Shown here in pieces: positions 8,178 to 17,148 of a DNA stretch of 64,000 nucleotides. A program made the position numbers and the translations under genes. Source of the DNA: CATQHL01 sp965204655 (GTDB lineage: Bacteria > Actinomycetota > Acidimicrobiia > Acidimicrobiales > CATQHL01); contig OZ241998.1 in the NCBI GenBank assembly GCA_965204655.1, forward strand, positions 1,736,001 through 1,800,000, in the 5' to 3' direction. Numbering within the stretch: position 1 is the first letter of the stretch; the number at the start of each line of letters is the position of its first letter. The notes below the pieces were generated by a model. That model was not told the DNA's origin. It did no database searches and was given only the letters and a program-made list of their open reading frames with translations.

Positions 8178-9719
8178 TTATTCCCGCAAATCCTTAGCAG
8201 CCACCCAAGTATCGTTATCCACAGGCGGATAAGGGTAAAAGGTTAGTGTAATTTCTTCAAATTCAACATCATATTCATAATAAACTGGTCGCTCTATCTC
8301 GTCCTTCGGCGCGGTTCGACCAGTATCCTCACTAAGCTGACTGTACCCAACACTAGCACCATTAATCTCTCCTGATACCACCCGCTCAAACGCTCTAACA
8401 CAGACAGGTACGGACTCGTCTATTCGCATTATAAACCACAAACCCTCCTCGGTATGCCAAACAATAGCTACGCAAAGAGACACGCTGAGGTCAGTGCTTC
8501 CAATGAAATTCCCTGCCGTCAGGCAATCATGCTCATAGCAAATATGCACATGAGACGTTCCCTCACCTATACGCTCCAGATGCTCTGCCGCGGATGCCTG
8601 ATTCTGATAAGCCCACACTTCTAATCCTCCTTCGTAATCTTCGCCCAGCACAGCCATATCCTCCCGCCATATATTCTTGTTGTATGTTGCTCCCAGCCCA
8701 CCTATCCAGCGTGCTTTCGCAAAGTCACTTAGGGTACCCATAGCGGAAACTATGTATTCCCAAAACTGAGAGGCTGTTTCTTCAGTCTCCGAACATTCAT
8801 AACCGCCAGATTCTGGCACATATATTGCTACCAAGCTTGACCCGCAGCTAGGCGGGAGATAACACTTGGGAGTCCCACTGGAGTCTGTCCTCTTAATCCC
8901 TCCAGCGGTGCAGGTAACGAGATCGGACGTTGTCGTGTCAAATCGGAAGCAGTTGCTCAAGTAATGGTGGTCGTCGCAGGGTTCGGAAGCGGGCGCTGTT
9001 GAGTCTTCTGGTGTGAAAAGAGTCTCCCCCGTGTCTGACCTTATTCCATTGAGGCATATTCTGCTTCCGTTCACAACGGGGTCTTTATCTGTCTCTCTGA
9101 TTGGTCTGATATACATCCAACCCTTGTCATTAGAACAGACCACGTAGTCATATTCTATTCCTTCTGCTGTGCAGACGTTTTCGCTATCCAGCCTGCCTGT
9201 GATTTCTATCAAACGGAAAATCAGCCCGGCATTTCTTATGTCATTTGCCGATCGCCTATACCCTTCGCTTGCATCCACTGACAGTGAAACTGTGTCTTCG
9301 CATCTCCTCAGCATTGAGGTGTCGGGCACACAAGACCAGAGAGACGTTTCGGAATCCCACGAAAGGTTTTCTATTCTGCTGCAAGTCAGGCCCGCTTCCG
9401 AAGAGGACATTCTCACGCACTGCCACCTCGTGGACTGCCATTTAGCTTTTGTATGACCTTCACAATCGGGAGGGAGCGGACGCTGCGTGGTTGTTGTAAC
9501 AGCCGGGCACAACCATATTTCTTCGTTATTAAGCCACTGGGGAGTTTCCCCGTTGCCGCATTGGGGTTCAGGCGGTCGTGTTGTAGCAGTTGGGACGATT
9601 GTGGTTGTTGCCGCGCTCGTGGGAACGGGCAGAGTTGTGTCTGTGTTTTGGCTGCACGACACTAATATGGGAGTAAGCACCACAAACGTCGCCAGTGTTG
9701 CCATTAAGGGGTTTTTCAT
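8178..9719 (-). CDS. Cys/Trp-repeat lipoprotein, paralog 3 of 4
   Basis: 513 residues. Signal peptide with lipobox LVSC, a short Thr/Pro linker, and three C-x7-W-x4-6-W-x-C units. Relative to paralogs 1 and 2 it has an insertion of roughly 30 residues in the middle (around residues 235-265, containing CDDHHYLSNC) before the shared CGSSLVAIYV block. The C-terminal domain is the family domain and ends in NDTWVAAKDLRE. The upstream spacer to paralog 4 is only 37 bases, and the promoter-like block there reaches the end of paralog 4. Insertions and repeat-number changes between copies point to continuing diversification. Confidence 0.8.
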   Translation of the reverse strand: MKNPLMATLATFVVLTPILVSCSQNTDTTLPVPTSAATTTIVPTATTRPPEPQCGNGETPQWLNNEEIWLCPAVTTTTQRPLPPDCEGHTKAKWQSTRWQCVRMSSSEAGLTCSRIENLSWDSETSLWSCVPDTSMLRRCEDTVSLSVDASEGYRRSANDIRNAGLIFRLIEITGRLDSENVCTAEGIEYDYVVCSNDKGWMYIRPIRETDKDPVVNGSRICLNGIRSDTGETLFTPEDSTAPASEPCDDHHYLSNCFRFDTTTSDLVTCTAGGIKRTDSSGTPKCYLPPSCGSSLVAIYVPESGGYECSETEETASQFWEYIVSAMGTLSDFAKARWIGGLGATYNKNIWREDMAVLGEDYEGGLEVWAYQNQASAAEHLERIGEGTSHVHICYEHDCLTAGNFIGSTDLSVSLCVAIVWHTEEGLWFIMRIDESVPVCVRAFERVVSGEINGASVGYSQLSEDTGRTAPKDEIERPVYYEYDVEFEEITLTFYPYPPVDNDTWVAAKDLRE

Positions 9720-9756
9720 TATTTACCTTTTTTGGTGGGCTGGGGTTATACAAAGA

Positions 9757-11364
9757 TTATTCACGCAAATCTATAGCAGACACCCAAGTGTTGTTATCCA
9801 CGGGCGCATAGTCTATAGAGCTTTGAGTTAATGTGATTTCCACAAACTCAACATCGTGTTCATAATACACTGGCCGCTCTATTCCGTCTTTCGGCGCGGT
9901 TCGTCCAGTGTCCTTACTAAGAGATCTGTACCCAGTACTAGCACCATTGATCTCTCCTGATGCTACCCATTCAAACGCTTCAACACAGACAGACACAGAC
10001 TCGTCTATTCGCATCAAAAACCACAATCCAACCTCGGTATGCCAAACAAGCACTCGGCAACTAGACACGCTGCTGTCAGTGCTTCCCACGAGATTCCCTG
10101 CCTTCTCACAATCATGCTCATAGCAAATATGCACATGAGACGTTCCCTCAGCTATACGCCCCATCTGCTCTTCCGCAGAAGCTCGATTCATATAATCCCA
10201 CACTTCCAATCCCCCTTCATAATCCTCACCTGTCTCAGCCATATTCTCCCGCCACAGATTCTTGTTGTATGTTATTCCCAGCCCACCTATCCAGCGTGCT
10301 TTCTGATAGTCGCCTTGGATGCTCATAGCGTGAAACGCGTATTCCCAAAACTGAGAAGCTGTTTCTTCCGTCTCCGAACATACATATCTGCCAGACGCTG
10401 GCACATATATCGCTATCAAACTTGACCCGCAGTCAGGAGGAGAATGACACCAGCGAATCCCACTGGAGTCTATCCTCTCAAACCAGCCGGGATTGCAGGG
10501 TTCATAAACAGATGTTGCAGCGTCTTCTAATGTGAAAAGGGGCTCTCCTGTTGCTTCTCTTATTCCATTGAGACACCTTCTGCCGCCGTTCACTACTGGA
10601 TTTTTGTCTGTTTCTCTAATAGATGTGATATATAGCAAAGTGTCATTAGAACAGACCACATAGTCGTGTTCTATTCCTTTTGCTGTGCAGACGGTTTCGC
10701 TGTCCAGCCTGCCTGTGACTTCTATCAAACGAAAAACCAGCCCGGCTTGTCTGATGTCGGCTGCCGCTCTTCTATATCCTTCGCTTGCCTCCCCTGACGG
10801 TGAAACTATGTCTTCGCATTCTCTCAGCATTGAGATGTTTGGCGTACAAGACCAGAGAGACGTTTTGGAATCCCACGAGGGGTTTTCTATTCTGCTGCAA
10901 ATCAGGCCCGCTTCCCTAGCTGTCATTCTCACGCACCTCCATCTTGTGGACTGCCATTCGGCTGTTGTGTGACCTTCGCATTCGGGAGGGGATGGCCGCT
11001 GCGTGGTTGTTGTAACGGCTGGGCACGACCATATTTCTTCGTCAATCAGCCACTGGGGAGTTTCCCCGTTGCCGCATTGGGGTTCAGGAGGGCGTGTTGT
11101 GTCAGGCGGGACGATTGTGGTTGTTGCCGCTCTCGTGGGAACAGGCAGGGTTGTGTCTGTGTTTTCGGAGGGTTGTGTTGCGGCGGGTATCTTTGTTGTT
11201 TCTGTTGTCGGAGCAGGCGGGGCGTTTGTGGTTGTTCCGACGATGGTGAGCGTTCCCACGGGAGTGGAGACGGGCAGGGTTGTGTCTGTGTTATTACCGC
11301 ACGATGCTAATATGGAGGCAAGAATCGCAGACGCCGCCAGTGTTGCCATTAAGGTGTTTTTCAT
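9757..11364 (-). CDS. Cys/Trp-repeat lipoprotein, paralog 4 of 4
   Basis: 535 residues, the longest and the first transcribed copy. Signal peptide with lipobox LASC. The Thr/Pro linker is internally duplicated: the string NTDTTLPV occurs twice, about 45 residues apart, so the Cys/Trp units begin near residue 98. Three units follow with the family spacing, then the middle Cys-rich region and the conserved C-terminal domain ending in NTWVSAIDLRE. The linker duplication shows how length variation arises in this family. No mobile-element gene is visible on either side of the array; the heme operon follows directly upstream. Confidence 0.8.
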   Translation of the reverse strand: MKNTLMATLAASAILASILASCGNNTDTTLPVSTPVGTLTIVGTTTNAPPAPTTETTKIPAATQPSENTDTTLPVPTRAATTTIVPPDTTRPPEPQCGNGETPQWLIDEEIWSCPAVTTTTQRPSPPECEGHTTAEWQSTRWRCVRMTAREAGLICSRIENPSWDSKTSLWSCTPNISMLRECEDIVSPSGEASEGYRRAAADIRQAGLVFRLIEVTGRLDSETVCTAKGIEHDYVVCSNDTLLYITSIRETDKNPVVNGGRRCLNGIREATGEPLFTLEDAATSVYEPCNPGWFERIDSSGIRWCHSPPDCGSSLIAIYVPASGRYVCSETEETASQFWEYAFHAMSIQGDYQKARWIGGLGITYNKNLWRENMAETGEDYEGGLEVWDYMNRASAEEQMGRIAEGTSHVHICYEHDCEKAGNLVGSTDSSVSSCRVLVWHTEVGLWFLMRIDESVSVCVEAFEWVASGEINGASTGYRSLSKDTGRTAPKDGIERPVYYEHDVEFVEITLTQSSIDYAPVDNNTWVSAIDLRE

Positions 11365-11395
11365 TGTTTGTATTTTGTTAGCGGGCTAAGACAAA

Positions 11396-11416
11396 GGGTT
11401 TGTATGCAAAGGTTAT
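11396..11416 (-). promoter_or_regulatory. Conserved promoter-like element upstream of lipoprotein paralog 4
   Basis: The minus strand reads ATAACCTTTG then CATACAAACCC, a diverged version of the block that precedes paralogs 1-3, about 30-50 bases before the ATG at 11364. Confidence 0.35.
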
Positions 11417-11505
11417 GGGCGAAATAATTGGGTCTTCTAAGAATGTCTAGGTCGCAATCTCATTGTGATTTCTGCACGACTTGAGCATCTGCATAATTGA
11501 ATCGC

Positions 11506-12804
11506 TCAGGCGGCAGTGGTGGACATCTCCTTGGCGGCTTCAGCAACTGCGGTAATCGTGGCGGAAACATCTGCATCGGTGTGAGCAGTGCTCAGAAAAA
11601 TAGCTTCGTAAGGGCCCGGGGCGAAGGCAACCCCTCTGCGCAGCATTCCGTGAAAGAACTTCGGGTACCATCCATTTTCGGCGGAAGCCTGAGCCTCGTC
11701 GAAATTTTGCGGCGCAGAGTTGGCGAAGAACAATCCCAGAAGCGAACCTACTCTCGGTGCGACGGCTGGAACTCCCGCTGCAGCGAACGCCTGTTTCAAG
11801 CCTTCCGCCAACTTCACTGCTAAGAATTCCAAGTGCTCGTAGACCTCCTCGTTAAGCCGGGCCAACACCGCTAAGCCCGCAGCGGTGACCAGCGGGTTGC
11901 CAGAAAGAGTTCCCGCCTGATACACGCCGCCCAGGGGAGCCAAATGGCGCATCAGTTCCTGTGAACCGCCGAACGCTCCGATTGGAAGTCCGCCGCCGAT
12001 CACCTTGCCGAAACACCACAGATCGGGGCGCACTCCATAGAACTCGGTCGCCCCGCCGGGAGCGAGACGAAAACCGGTTATTACCTCGTCAAAGATCAGC
12101 AGCGCACCGACCCGGTCGCATGCCGTCCGCAAGCCCGCCAAAAATCCCGACTGCGGGGCGACCAATCCCATGTTCGCCGCCACGGGCTCCACGAGGACTG
12201 CTGCAGTTTGATCATCTATACGAGGGATCACGTTGAATGGTGCGACCACCGTGTCGGCCACCGCCGAGGGGGGCACGCCGTCGCAGCCACTGAGACCCTG
12301 ATTGGCTACGCCGCTGCCGCCCGCGGCAAGCAGAGCGTCGGAGTGGCCGTGATAGCAGCCTGCGAACTTCACGATCTTGCTGCGACCGGTGGCGCCGCGG
12401 GCTAAGCGCACCGCGGACATGGCAGCCTCCGTGCCGCTGTTGACCAGACGGATCATCTCCAAGCCGGGCACTCGGGCGCAAAGTTCGGCGGCCAAGCGCA
12501 CCTCACGCTCAGTGGGAGCGCCGAAACTAGTTCCTTCGGCAGCGGCGGCGGCTATGACTGCGTCCAAACCCTGAGGGGCATGACCCAGAATGCCCGGGCC
12601 GTAACTCTGGACGTAATCGATGTATCGGCGGCCTTCAACGTCCCAGACGTACGCTCCGGCTGCCCGCTGGACAAAATAAGGAGTCCCGCCTACAGAGCGA
12701 AACGCCCTCACGGGGGAGTTGACTCCGCCCGGCAGCACGTCGCAGGCGCGTTCGTACAACTCAGCGTTTGTGCAGTGGGGAGCGTCGCGGGACACGTCAG
12801 TCAA
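11506..12804 (-). CDS. hemL: Glutamate-1-semialdehyde 2,1-aminomutase
   Basis: Converts glutamate-1-semialdehyde to 5-aminolevulinate with pyridoxal phosphate, the last step of the C5 route. About 432 residues, the usual length. Visible: the N-terminal PGGVNSPVRAF, NSGTEAAMSA for cofactor phosphate binding, CYHGHSDALL, DEVITGFR, and the cofactor Lys in CFGKVIGGGLP (about residue 267). The frame is open to TTG 12831, but TTG 12804 has AAGGGGG eight bases upstream and is preferred; the earlier TTG lies inside a direct repeat. It is the last gene of the heme operon, behind hemB. Confidence 0.95.
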   Translation of the reverse strand: MTDVSRDAPHCTNAELYERACDVLPGGVNSPVRAFRSVGGTPYFVQRAAGAYVWDVEGRRYIDYVQSYGPGILGHAPQGLDAVIAAAAAEGTSFGAPTEREVRLAAELCARVPGLEMIRLVNSGTEAAMSAVRLARGATGRSKIVKFAGCYHGHSDALLAAGGSGVANQGLSGCDGVPPSAVADTVVAPFNVIPRIDDQTAAVLVEPVAANMGLVAPQSGFLAGLRTACDRVGALLIFDEVITGFRLAPGGATEFYGVRPDLWCFGKVIGGGLPIGAFGGSQELMRHLAPLGGVYQAGTLSGNPLVTAAGLAVLARLNEEVYEHLEFLAVKLAEGLKQAFAAAGVPAVAPRVGSLLGLFFANSAPQNFDEAQASAENGWYPKFFHGMLRRGVAFAPGPYEAIFLSTAHTDADVSATITAVAEAAKEMSTTAA

Positions 12805-12824
12805 GCTCGCAACCCCCTTGCGGT

Positions 12825-12922
12825 AGTTCAAACCGACTCATACAACGAAGTTTCGCACCGGGAGCGGGCCGCTGGAAGCTAGGAGGGCGGAGGTGGAGTT
12901 CAAACCGACTCATACAACGAAG
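12825..12922. repeat. 26-base direct repeat, two copies 72 bases apart
   Basis: Identical 26-base copies at 12825-12850 and 12897-12922, both containing AACCGACTCATACAACGAAG. They lie in the spacer between hemB and hemL, with about 46 bases between them. The first copy covers the extreme 5' end of the longest hemL frame. It could be a duplicated regulatory site or a trace of slippage. Confidence 0.85.
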
Positions 12923-12958
12923 CCCCATAACCGCCAGCAAACCGTTCAACAAGCCGCA

Positions 12959-13939
12959 TCAAGACTGCAAGGACTGCGCCAAGTCCTTGGCAAAGTACGT
13001 CAACACAAAGTCCGCTCCCGCACGGCGGACGGCGGTGATCTGTTCAAGTGCCGCGGCGTCGCCGTCCAGCCAACCCTGCTCGGCAGCCGCCTTGATCATG
13101 GCGTACTCGCCTGAGACGTGATAAGCGCCTAGGGGTACTGAAACCGCCGCCCGTGTGCGGGCGATCACGTCAAGGTAGGTCACGGCGGGCTTCACCATCA
13201 CCATGTCGGCACCCTCGGAAACGTCCAGCAGAACTTCGCTCAGAGCCTCGCGAGAGTTGCGCCAATCCTGCTGGTATCCCTTGCGGTCGCCGCTGCGGAT
13301 GGTCACGTCCACCGCCTCGCGGAACGGGCCGTAGAGCGACGATGCGTACTTGGCGGCGTAGGCCAGGATGGCGGTCTCGGAGTGGGCAGTTTCATCCAGC
13401 GCCGAGCGGATAGCGGCGACCTGGCCGTCCATCATCCCGCTGGGAGCGACGACGTCCGCTCCGGCAGCGGCCTGCGCCACAGCGGCCTTGGCGTAGATCT
13501 CTAACGTTGCGTCGTTGTCCACCGAGCCGTCAGAGTTGAGGACGCCGCAGTGGCCGTGGTCGGTGTATTCGTCCACGCAAAGATCGGCCATCAAAACCGT
13601 CTCACCACCTACAGCGTCGCGCAACGCACGCAACGCCACTTGCACTATTCCTTGAGGATCCCAGGCTTGCGACCCGACTGAATCCTTCTTCAGCGGGACG
13701 CCGAAAAGAATCACTCCCCCCACGCCCAGCCGAGCTAGGTTTGCGACTTCTTTGCGCAACGAATCGGTCGTGTGCTGCACTACGCCTGGCAGCGACGAAA
13801 CGGGCTGCGGATCGGAGATGCCCTCCCGGACAAACAGGGGAGCAACCAGGTCGGCTGGACTCAAGGAGGTCTCGGCCACCAACCTTCGGAGGGCGGCGGT
13901 ATTGCGCAAGCGACGCATGCGGCGCTGGGGAAATGCCAC
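12959..13939 (-). CDS. hemB: Delta-aminolevulinic acid dehydratase (porphobilinogen synthase)
   Basis: Condenses two 5-aminolevulinate molecules to porphobilinogen in the cytoplasm. 326 residues, normal length. Schiff-base lysines are visible in AYAAKYASSLYGPFR and VMVKPAVTYLDVI. The metal-site loop reads ADLCVDEYTDHGHCG: the first and third Cys of the zinc-type triad are present and the middle one is Asp, an intermediate between zinc and magnesium types. The start is GTG 13939 with only a weak ribosome site. It lies between hemD and hemL in the heme operon. Confidence 0.96.
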   Translation of the reverse strand: MAFPQRRMRRLRNTAALRRLVAETSLSPADLVAPLFVREGISDPQPVSSLPGVVQHTTDSLRKEVANLARLGVGGVILFGVPLKKDSVGSQAWDPQGIVQVALRALRDAVGGETVLMADLCVDEYTDHGHCGVLNSDGSVDNDATLEIYAKAAVAQAAAGADVVAPSGMMDGQVAAIRSALDETAHSETAILAYAAKYASSLYGPFREAVDVTIRSGDRKGYQQDWRNSREALSEVLLDVSEGADMVMVKPAVTYLDVIARTRAAVSVPLGAYHVSGEYAMIKAAAEQGWLDGDAAALEQITAVRRAGADFVLTYFAKDLAQSLQS

Positions 13940-14010
13940 TTAAGACAGCCTACGGATTAGCAGCGGAGCAGGAAAAGGGCGAAGCAAAGCAAGCACGCCT
14001 TGGGGAAAGA

Positions 14011-14799
14011 TCAACTCGCACGGAGTGATGCTCTAAAGGTCGCGCGCAGCGAAGCCGCGTGTGCTTCCAGGGCGGCGAGCAGGCCGGAGAAGGTGTGATC
14101 GGAGGCCTCCACGTCTATCGGCAAGCCGCATTCGTGGGCGGCAGCCGAAGTAATCGGCCCGATGCTCGCAACCAAACCCCTCGGAGGAGGCAGTTGCTCG
14201 CAGTAACTATGTACGACCGAGGGCGAAGTCAACAGAACGGCGTCGCAAGCCAGAACGGCCGATTTTTCGGCCTTGCTCAGACGCACTCGCTCAGTTCGAT
14301 AGGCAGCTACGACGTCCACCTCCCAGCCGAGCGCTCTCAGGCCGGCAGGCAACGCCTCCCTCGCCTCGGCGGAGCGGGCCAGCAAGGCGCGGGCGGGCGG
14401 CACTCCAACGAACTCCTCCAAGAGTCCCTCGGCCACATAACGCTTGGGCAACAGATCCACTGCCTTCCCCACATCCGTAAACCTCCTTGCCGTTGCCGGA
14501 CCGATAGCCGCAACCGCCCGAAGCCGGGAAGGGTCGCCCACCGCCTCCAGCAACTTGTCGGCCCCGGGCACCGAGGTCACGATCACCCAGTCATACGAAC
14601 GAATCTTCGCAGCTGCCGTACGCAGCGCTTCACCTGCGTCGGAGGGCGGACAGATGCGGATCAGAGGCGTGCACACCGGCGTCGCCGCCGCCTTGAGCAC
14701 TTCTGCAGCGGAACGGGCTGCTGCGCCGCAAGGACGAGGCACCAGCACCCGCCAGCGGGAAAGAGGCAGGTGCGCAGCGGCGGAGCGCTTTTCAATCAA
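14011..14799 (-). CDS. hemD: Uroporphyrinogen-III synthase
   Basis: Closes and inverts ring D of hydroxymethylbilane. 262 residues; sequence is weakly conserved in this family, but the two-lobed pattern shows: an N-terminal VLVPRP strand, IVTSVPGAD, IGPATARRF, then the second half with AYRTERV, LTSPSVVHSY and SIGPITSAAAHECG. The TTG start lies 16 bases after the hemC stop. The position directly behind hemC supports the call. The C-terminus is Ala/Arg-rich. Confidence 0.9.
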   Translation of the reverse strand: MIEKRSAAAHLPLSRWRVLVPRPCGAAARSAAEVLKAAATPVCTPLIRICPPSDAGEALRTAAAKIRSYDWVIVTSVPGADKLLEAVGDPSRLRAVAAIGPATARRFTDVGKAVDLLPKRYVAEGLLEEFVGVPPARALLARSAEAREALPAGLRALGWEVDVVAAYRTERVRLSKAEKSAVLACDAVLLTSPSVVHSYCEQLPPPRGLVASIGPITSAAAHECGLPIDVEASDHTFSGLLAALEAHAASLRATFRASLRAS

Positions 14800-14815
14800 G
14801 GTTGGTGCGCCTGAT

Positions 14816-15703
14816 CTATTGGTACGCCTGATCTAGGAGACTCTTCGCCAAGACGACGCCCAGCCAGCGAGGGTCGTTGCCTTCCAGGGAATCACGGCAG
14901 ACACCCCCTCCAACCTCAGAAGCCAGCACGGCCGTCAAGCTAATGCGACCTTGCGAAATAACGGCGTGAGCCCCGGCGGGAACGCTGCAGTCTCCTCCTA
15001 GGGCTCGCAGGAAAGACCGCTCGGCGTCTACGCAGAGCCGGGAAGGGGCGTGCTCAATTGCCGCTAGGAGTTCACGCACCTCTTCGTCGTCGCTTCGGCA
15101 TTCCACGGCCAGAGCACCCTGACCTGCTTGCGGAAGCATCTCTTTGATGGTAAGCGGAAACAAGTCGTCGGGACGAATTTCTAAACGCTCCAGAGCAGCC
15201 ATGGCCACCACGATGGCGTCAAAATCGTCAGCCTTGCGGAGACGGGTGTGAATGTTCCCCCGCAGGTCGGCAAATCGCAGATCGCTGCGACGGGCCGCAA
15301 GCTGCATACGGCGGCGGGCAGAGCCGGTAGCCGTCAGCGCTGCGTGAGGCAGTTCCTCCAGACCGCAGCCGACCAAGGCATCCCGAGCGTCCGCTCGCGG
15401 AGGAACCGCAGCTATACACAAACCCTCAGGCAGCGACGAAGGCAGATCCTTGGCCGAGTGAACTGCGAAGTCCGCCCGGGCAGACAGCACAGCAGCGGAA
15501 ACTTCGCCCGTAAAAACTCCCTTTCCGCCAAACTCAGAAATCGGGACGTTCGCTCGCCGATCTCCAGTCGTCTGCACGGGAACGACCTCAAGAGCCAGTC
15601 CCTCAGCAACCAACAAACGCTCCACCTCGGCTGTCTGCTGAAGTGCCAGCGGACTAGAGCGAGTGGCAACCCTCAAAGTCCGCGGCTTGGCCGGGCGCGT
15701 CAA
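14816..15703 (-). CDS. hemC: Hydroxymethylbilane synthase (porphobilinogen deaminase)
   Basis: Polymerises four porphobilinogens into hydroxymethylbilane. 295 residues. Visible: LRVATRSSPLALQQ at the N-terminus, VPVQTTGDRR, FTGEVSAAVLSARADFAVHSAKDLPSS for substrate and cofactor binding, and the dipyrromethane-attachment region with Cys in RALGGDCSVPAGAHA. Its start is TTG 15703. A short tandem duplication at the 3' end repeats the last codons into the spacer before hemD. Confidence 0.95.
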   Translation of the reverse strand: MTRPAKPRTLRVATRSSPLALQQTAEVERLLVAEGLALEVVPVQTTGDRRANVPISEFGGKGVFTGEVSAAVLSARADFAVHSAKDLPSSLPEGLCIAAVPPRADARDALVGCGLEELPHAALTATGSARRRMQLAARRSDLRFADLRGNIHTRLRKADDFDAIVVAMAALERLEIRPDDLFPLTIKEMLPQAGQGALAVECRSDDEEVRELLAAIEHAPSRLCVDAERSFLRALGGDCSVPAGAHAVISQGRISLTAVLASEVGGGVCRDSLEGNDPRWLGVVLAKSLLDQAYQ

Positions 15704-15733
15704 ACGACCAAAATCAAAGAGAAAAACGGAGAA

Positions 15734-16999
15734 TCAGAGCGAGAACAACTCCCGCAGGGCGCTGGCCAACTTTTCCTCACCGCGCTCGTCGCCCGCCGCC
15801 CCGCGCAGACGGACGGTCGGCTCGTGGAGAACCTTGTTGACGATCCCATGCACGAGAGATTCCACTGTTTCGCGCTGCGCAGAGTCCAGAGATTCCAGCC
15901 GCGTGGCGAACCGCTCGAACTCGCTCTGTGAAATATCGCAAATCCGACGGCGGAATTCGTCTATGAGCGGGGTCAACGAACGCGCCGACGCCCGCTCTTG
16001 ATACTTAACCACCTCGGCTTCCAAGAGCGACTCCGCCTCCGACAGGCTTTCAGGGTGGTCTGCGGCGGCGCGCCCAGCAAAGAGTCCGATGTCGTCCATG
16101 TCCCAAAGAGTCAGGCCGTCAAGCTCCGCAGCGGCGGGGTCTACGTCACGCGGCACGGCCAAGTCAACGATTAGCAGCGACCGCCCGGCCCGATCTTCCA
16201 TGACTTTGACCAAGGCATCGGCGTCAAGGATCGGGGTTGCAGCCCCCGTGGTCGTGAACAATACGTCGGCTTTGATTAGCTCAACAGAGAGTTCATCTAT
16301 GTCAACCACTCTCAGTCCGCCGAAGGAGGCCAACTCCTGTGCTCGCTCCGGACGGCGGCAGGCCAGAACGAGGGCGGCATCAGGCGGGGCGGGCAACAAC
16401 TTCAGCAAACCGCGTCCCATCTCCCCGGAACCCAAAACCACGATGCGGCGGCGCCCCAAACCTCCCAACTCGGAAGCGGCCATGCGGGCAGCGACATGAG
16501 GCACGGAGGAATGATCCCCGACGAGGCGGGCATCGGCGCGAAGCCGCCGGCCAACTCCCAGAGCGTAGGAAAAAATCGGGCTCAGGTTTTCTCCAGAAAC
16601 CCCGGCAGCCTCCGCCGTCTGCCAAGCACCCTTCACCTGACCTTGAATCTCCTTCTCTCCAAGAACCGCCGAGCGCAGACCGGCGGTCACAGCGAAGAGA
16701 TGCCGGACGGCGTCGTTGGCATAGAAGGAATAGGAAAAATCGGTAATGTCGCGGGCGGCGTCGGGCGGCGAGGCGGACATCAGATAGTTCTTGATCGGCT
16801 CATAACCCAGGTGGAATTTTTCCGAGACGGCATAGATCTCCAGCCTGTTGCAGGTAGACAGCAGTACCGTCTCCTCCACTCCGGGGAGTTGCGCTAGATC
16901 TGCCAAGGCGCTGGCAACCCGCTCAGGGGGTGTCCTGACTTTTTCCAGCAAGTCGATTGGAGCGGACTGGTGGCTCAGTCCAACTACAAGAGGGGGCAC
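15734..16999 (-). CDS. hemA: Glutamyl-tRNA reductase
   Basis: First committed enzyme of C5 tetrapyrrole synthesis: reduces glutamyl-tRNA to glutamate-1-semialdehyde with NADPH. 421 residues. The catalytic Cys is C50 in LLSTCNRLE. The N-terminal VVGLSHQSAP, AGLRSAVLGEKEIQGQVK, the NADPH site VVLGSGEMGRGLL and the C-terminal dimerisation helices are present. It is the first gene of the minus-strand heme operon. Together with hemL it shows that this organism makes aminolevulinate from glutamate, not from glycine. Confidence 0.96.
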   Translation of the reverse strand: MPPLVVGLSHQSAPIDLLEKVRTPPERVASALADLAQLPGVEETVLLSTCNRLEIYAVSEKFHLGYEPIKNYLMSASPPDAARDITDFSYSFYANDAVRHLFAVTAGLRSAVLGEKEIQGQVKGAWQTAEAAGVSGENLSPIFSYALGVGRRLRADARLVGDHSSVPHVAARMAASELGGLGRRRIVVLGSGEMGRGLLKLLPAPPDAALVLACRRPERAQELASFGGLRVVDIDELSVELIKADVLFTTTGAATPILDADALVKVMEDRAGRSLLIVDLAVPRDVDPAAAELDGLTLWDMDDIGLFAGRAAADHPESLSEAESLLEAEVVKYQERASARSLTPLIDEFRRRICDISQSEFERFATRLESLDSAQRETVESLVHGIVNKVLHEPTVRLRGAAGDERGEEKLASALRELFSL

Positions 17000-17148
17000 G
17001 CCGAAATCTCCATCCGATATTCAAGCACGACAAGCCATTCTACAAGTTCTCAGAAGCGCTCAGCCTGTAGCGGCCCGAAGCGGCGCTCAGAAACGCTTAA
17101 CTACTGCCAGGATGAAAGGCTAACTATGCGATTTATAGACTCTGCGGA

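Noticed and set aside
5187..11364. Phage or transposon origin of the lipoprotein island
   Set aside because: No integrase, transposase, terminal repeats or target duplications are visible at either border.
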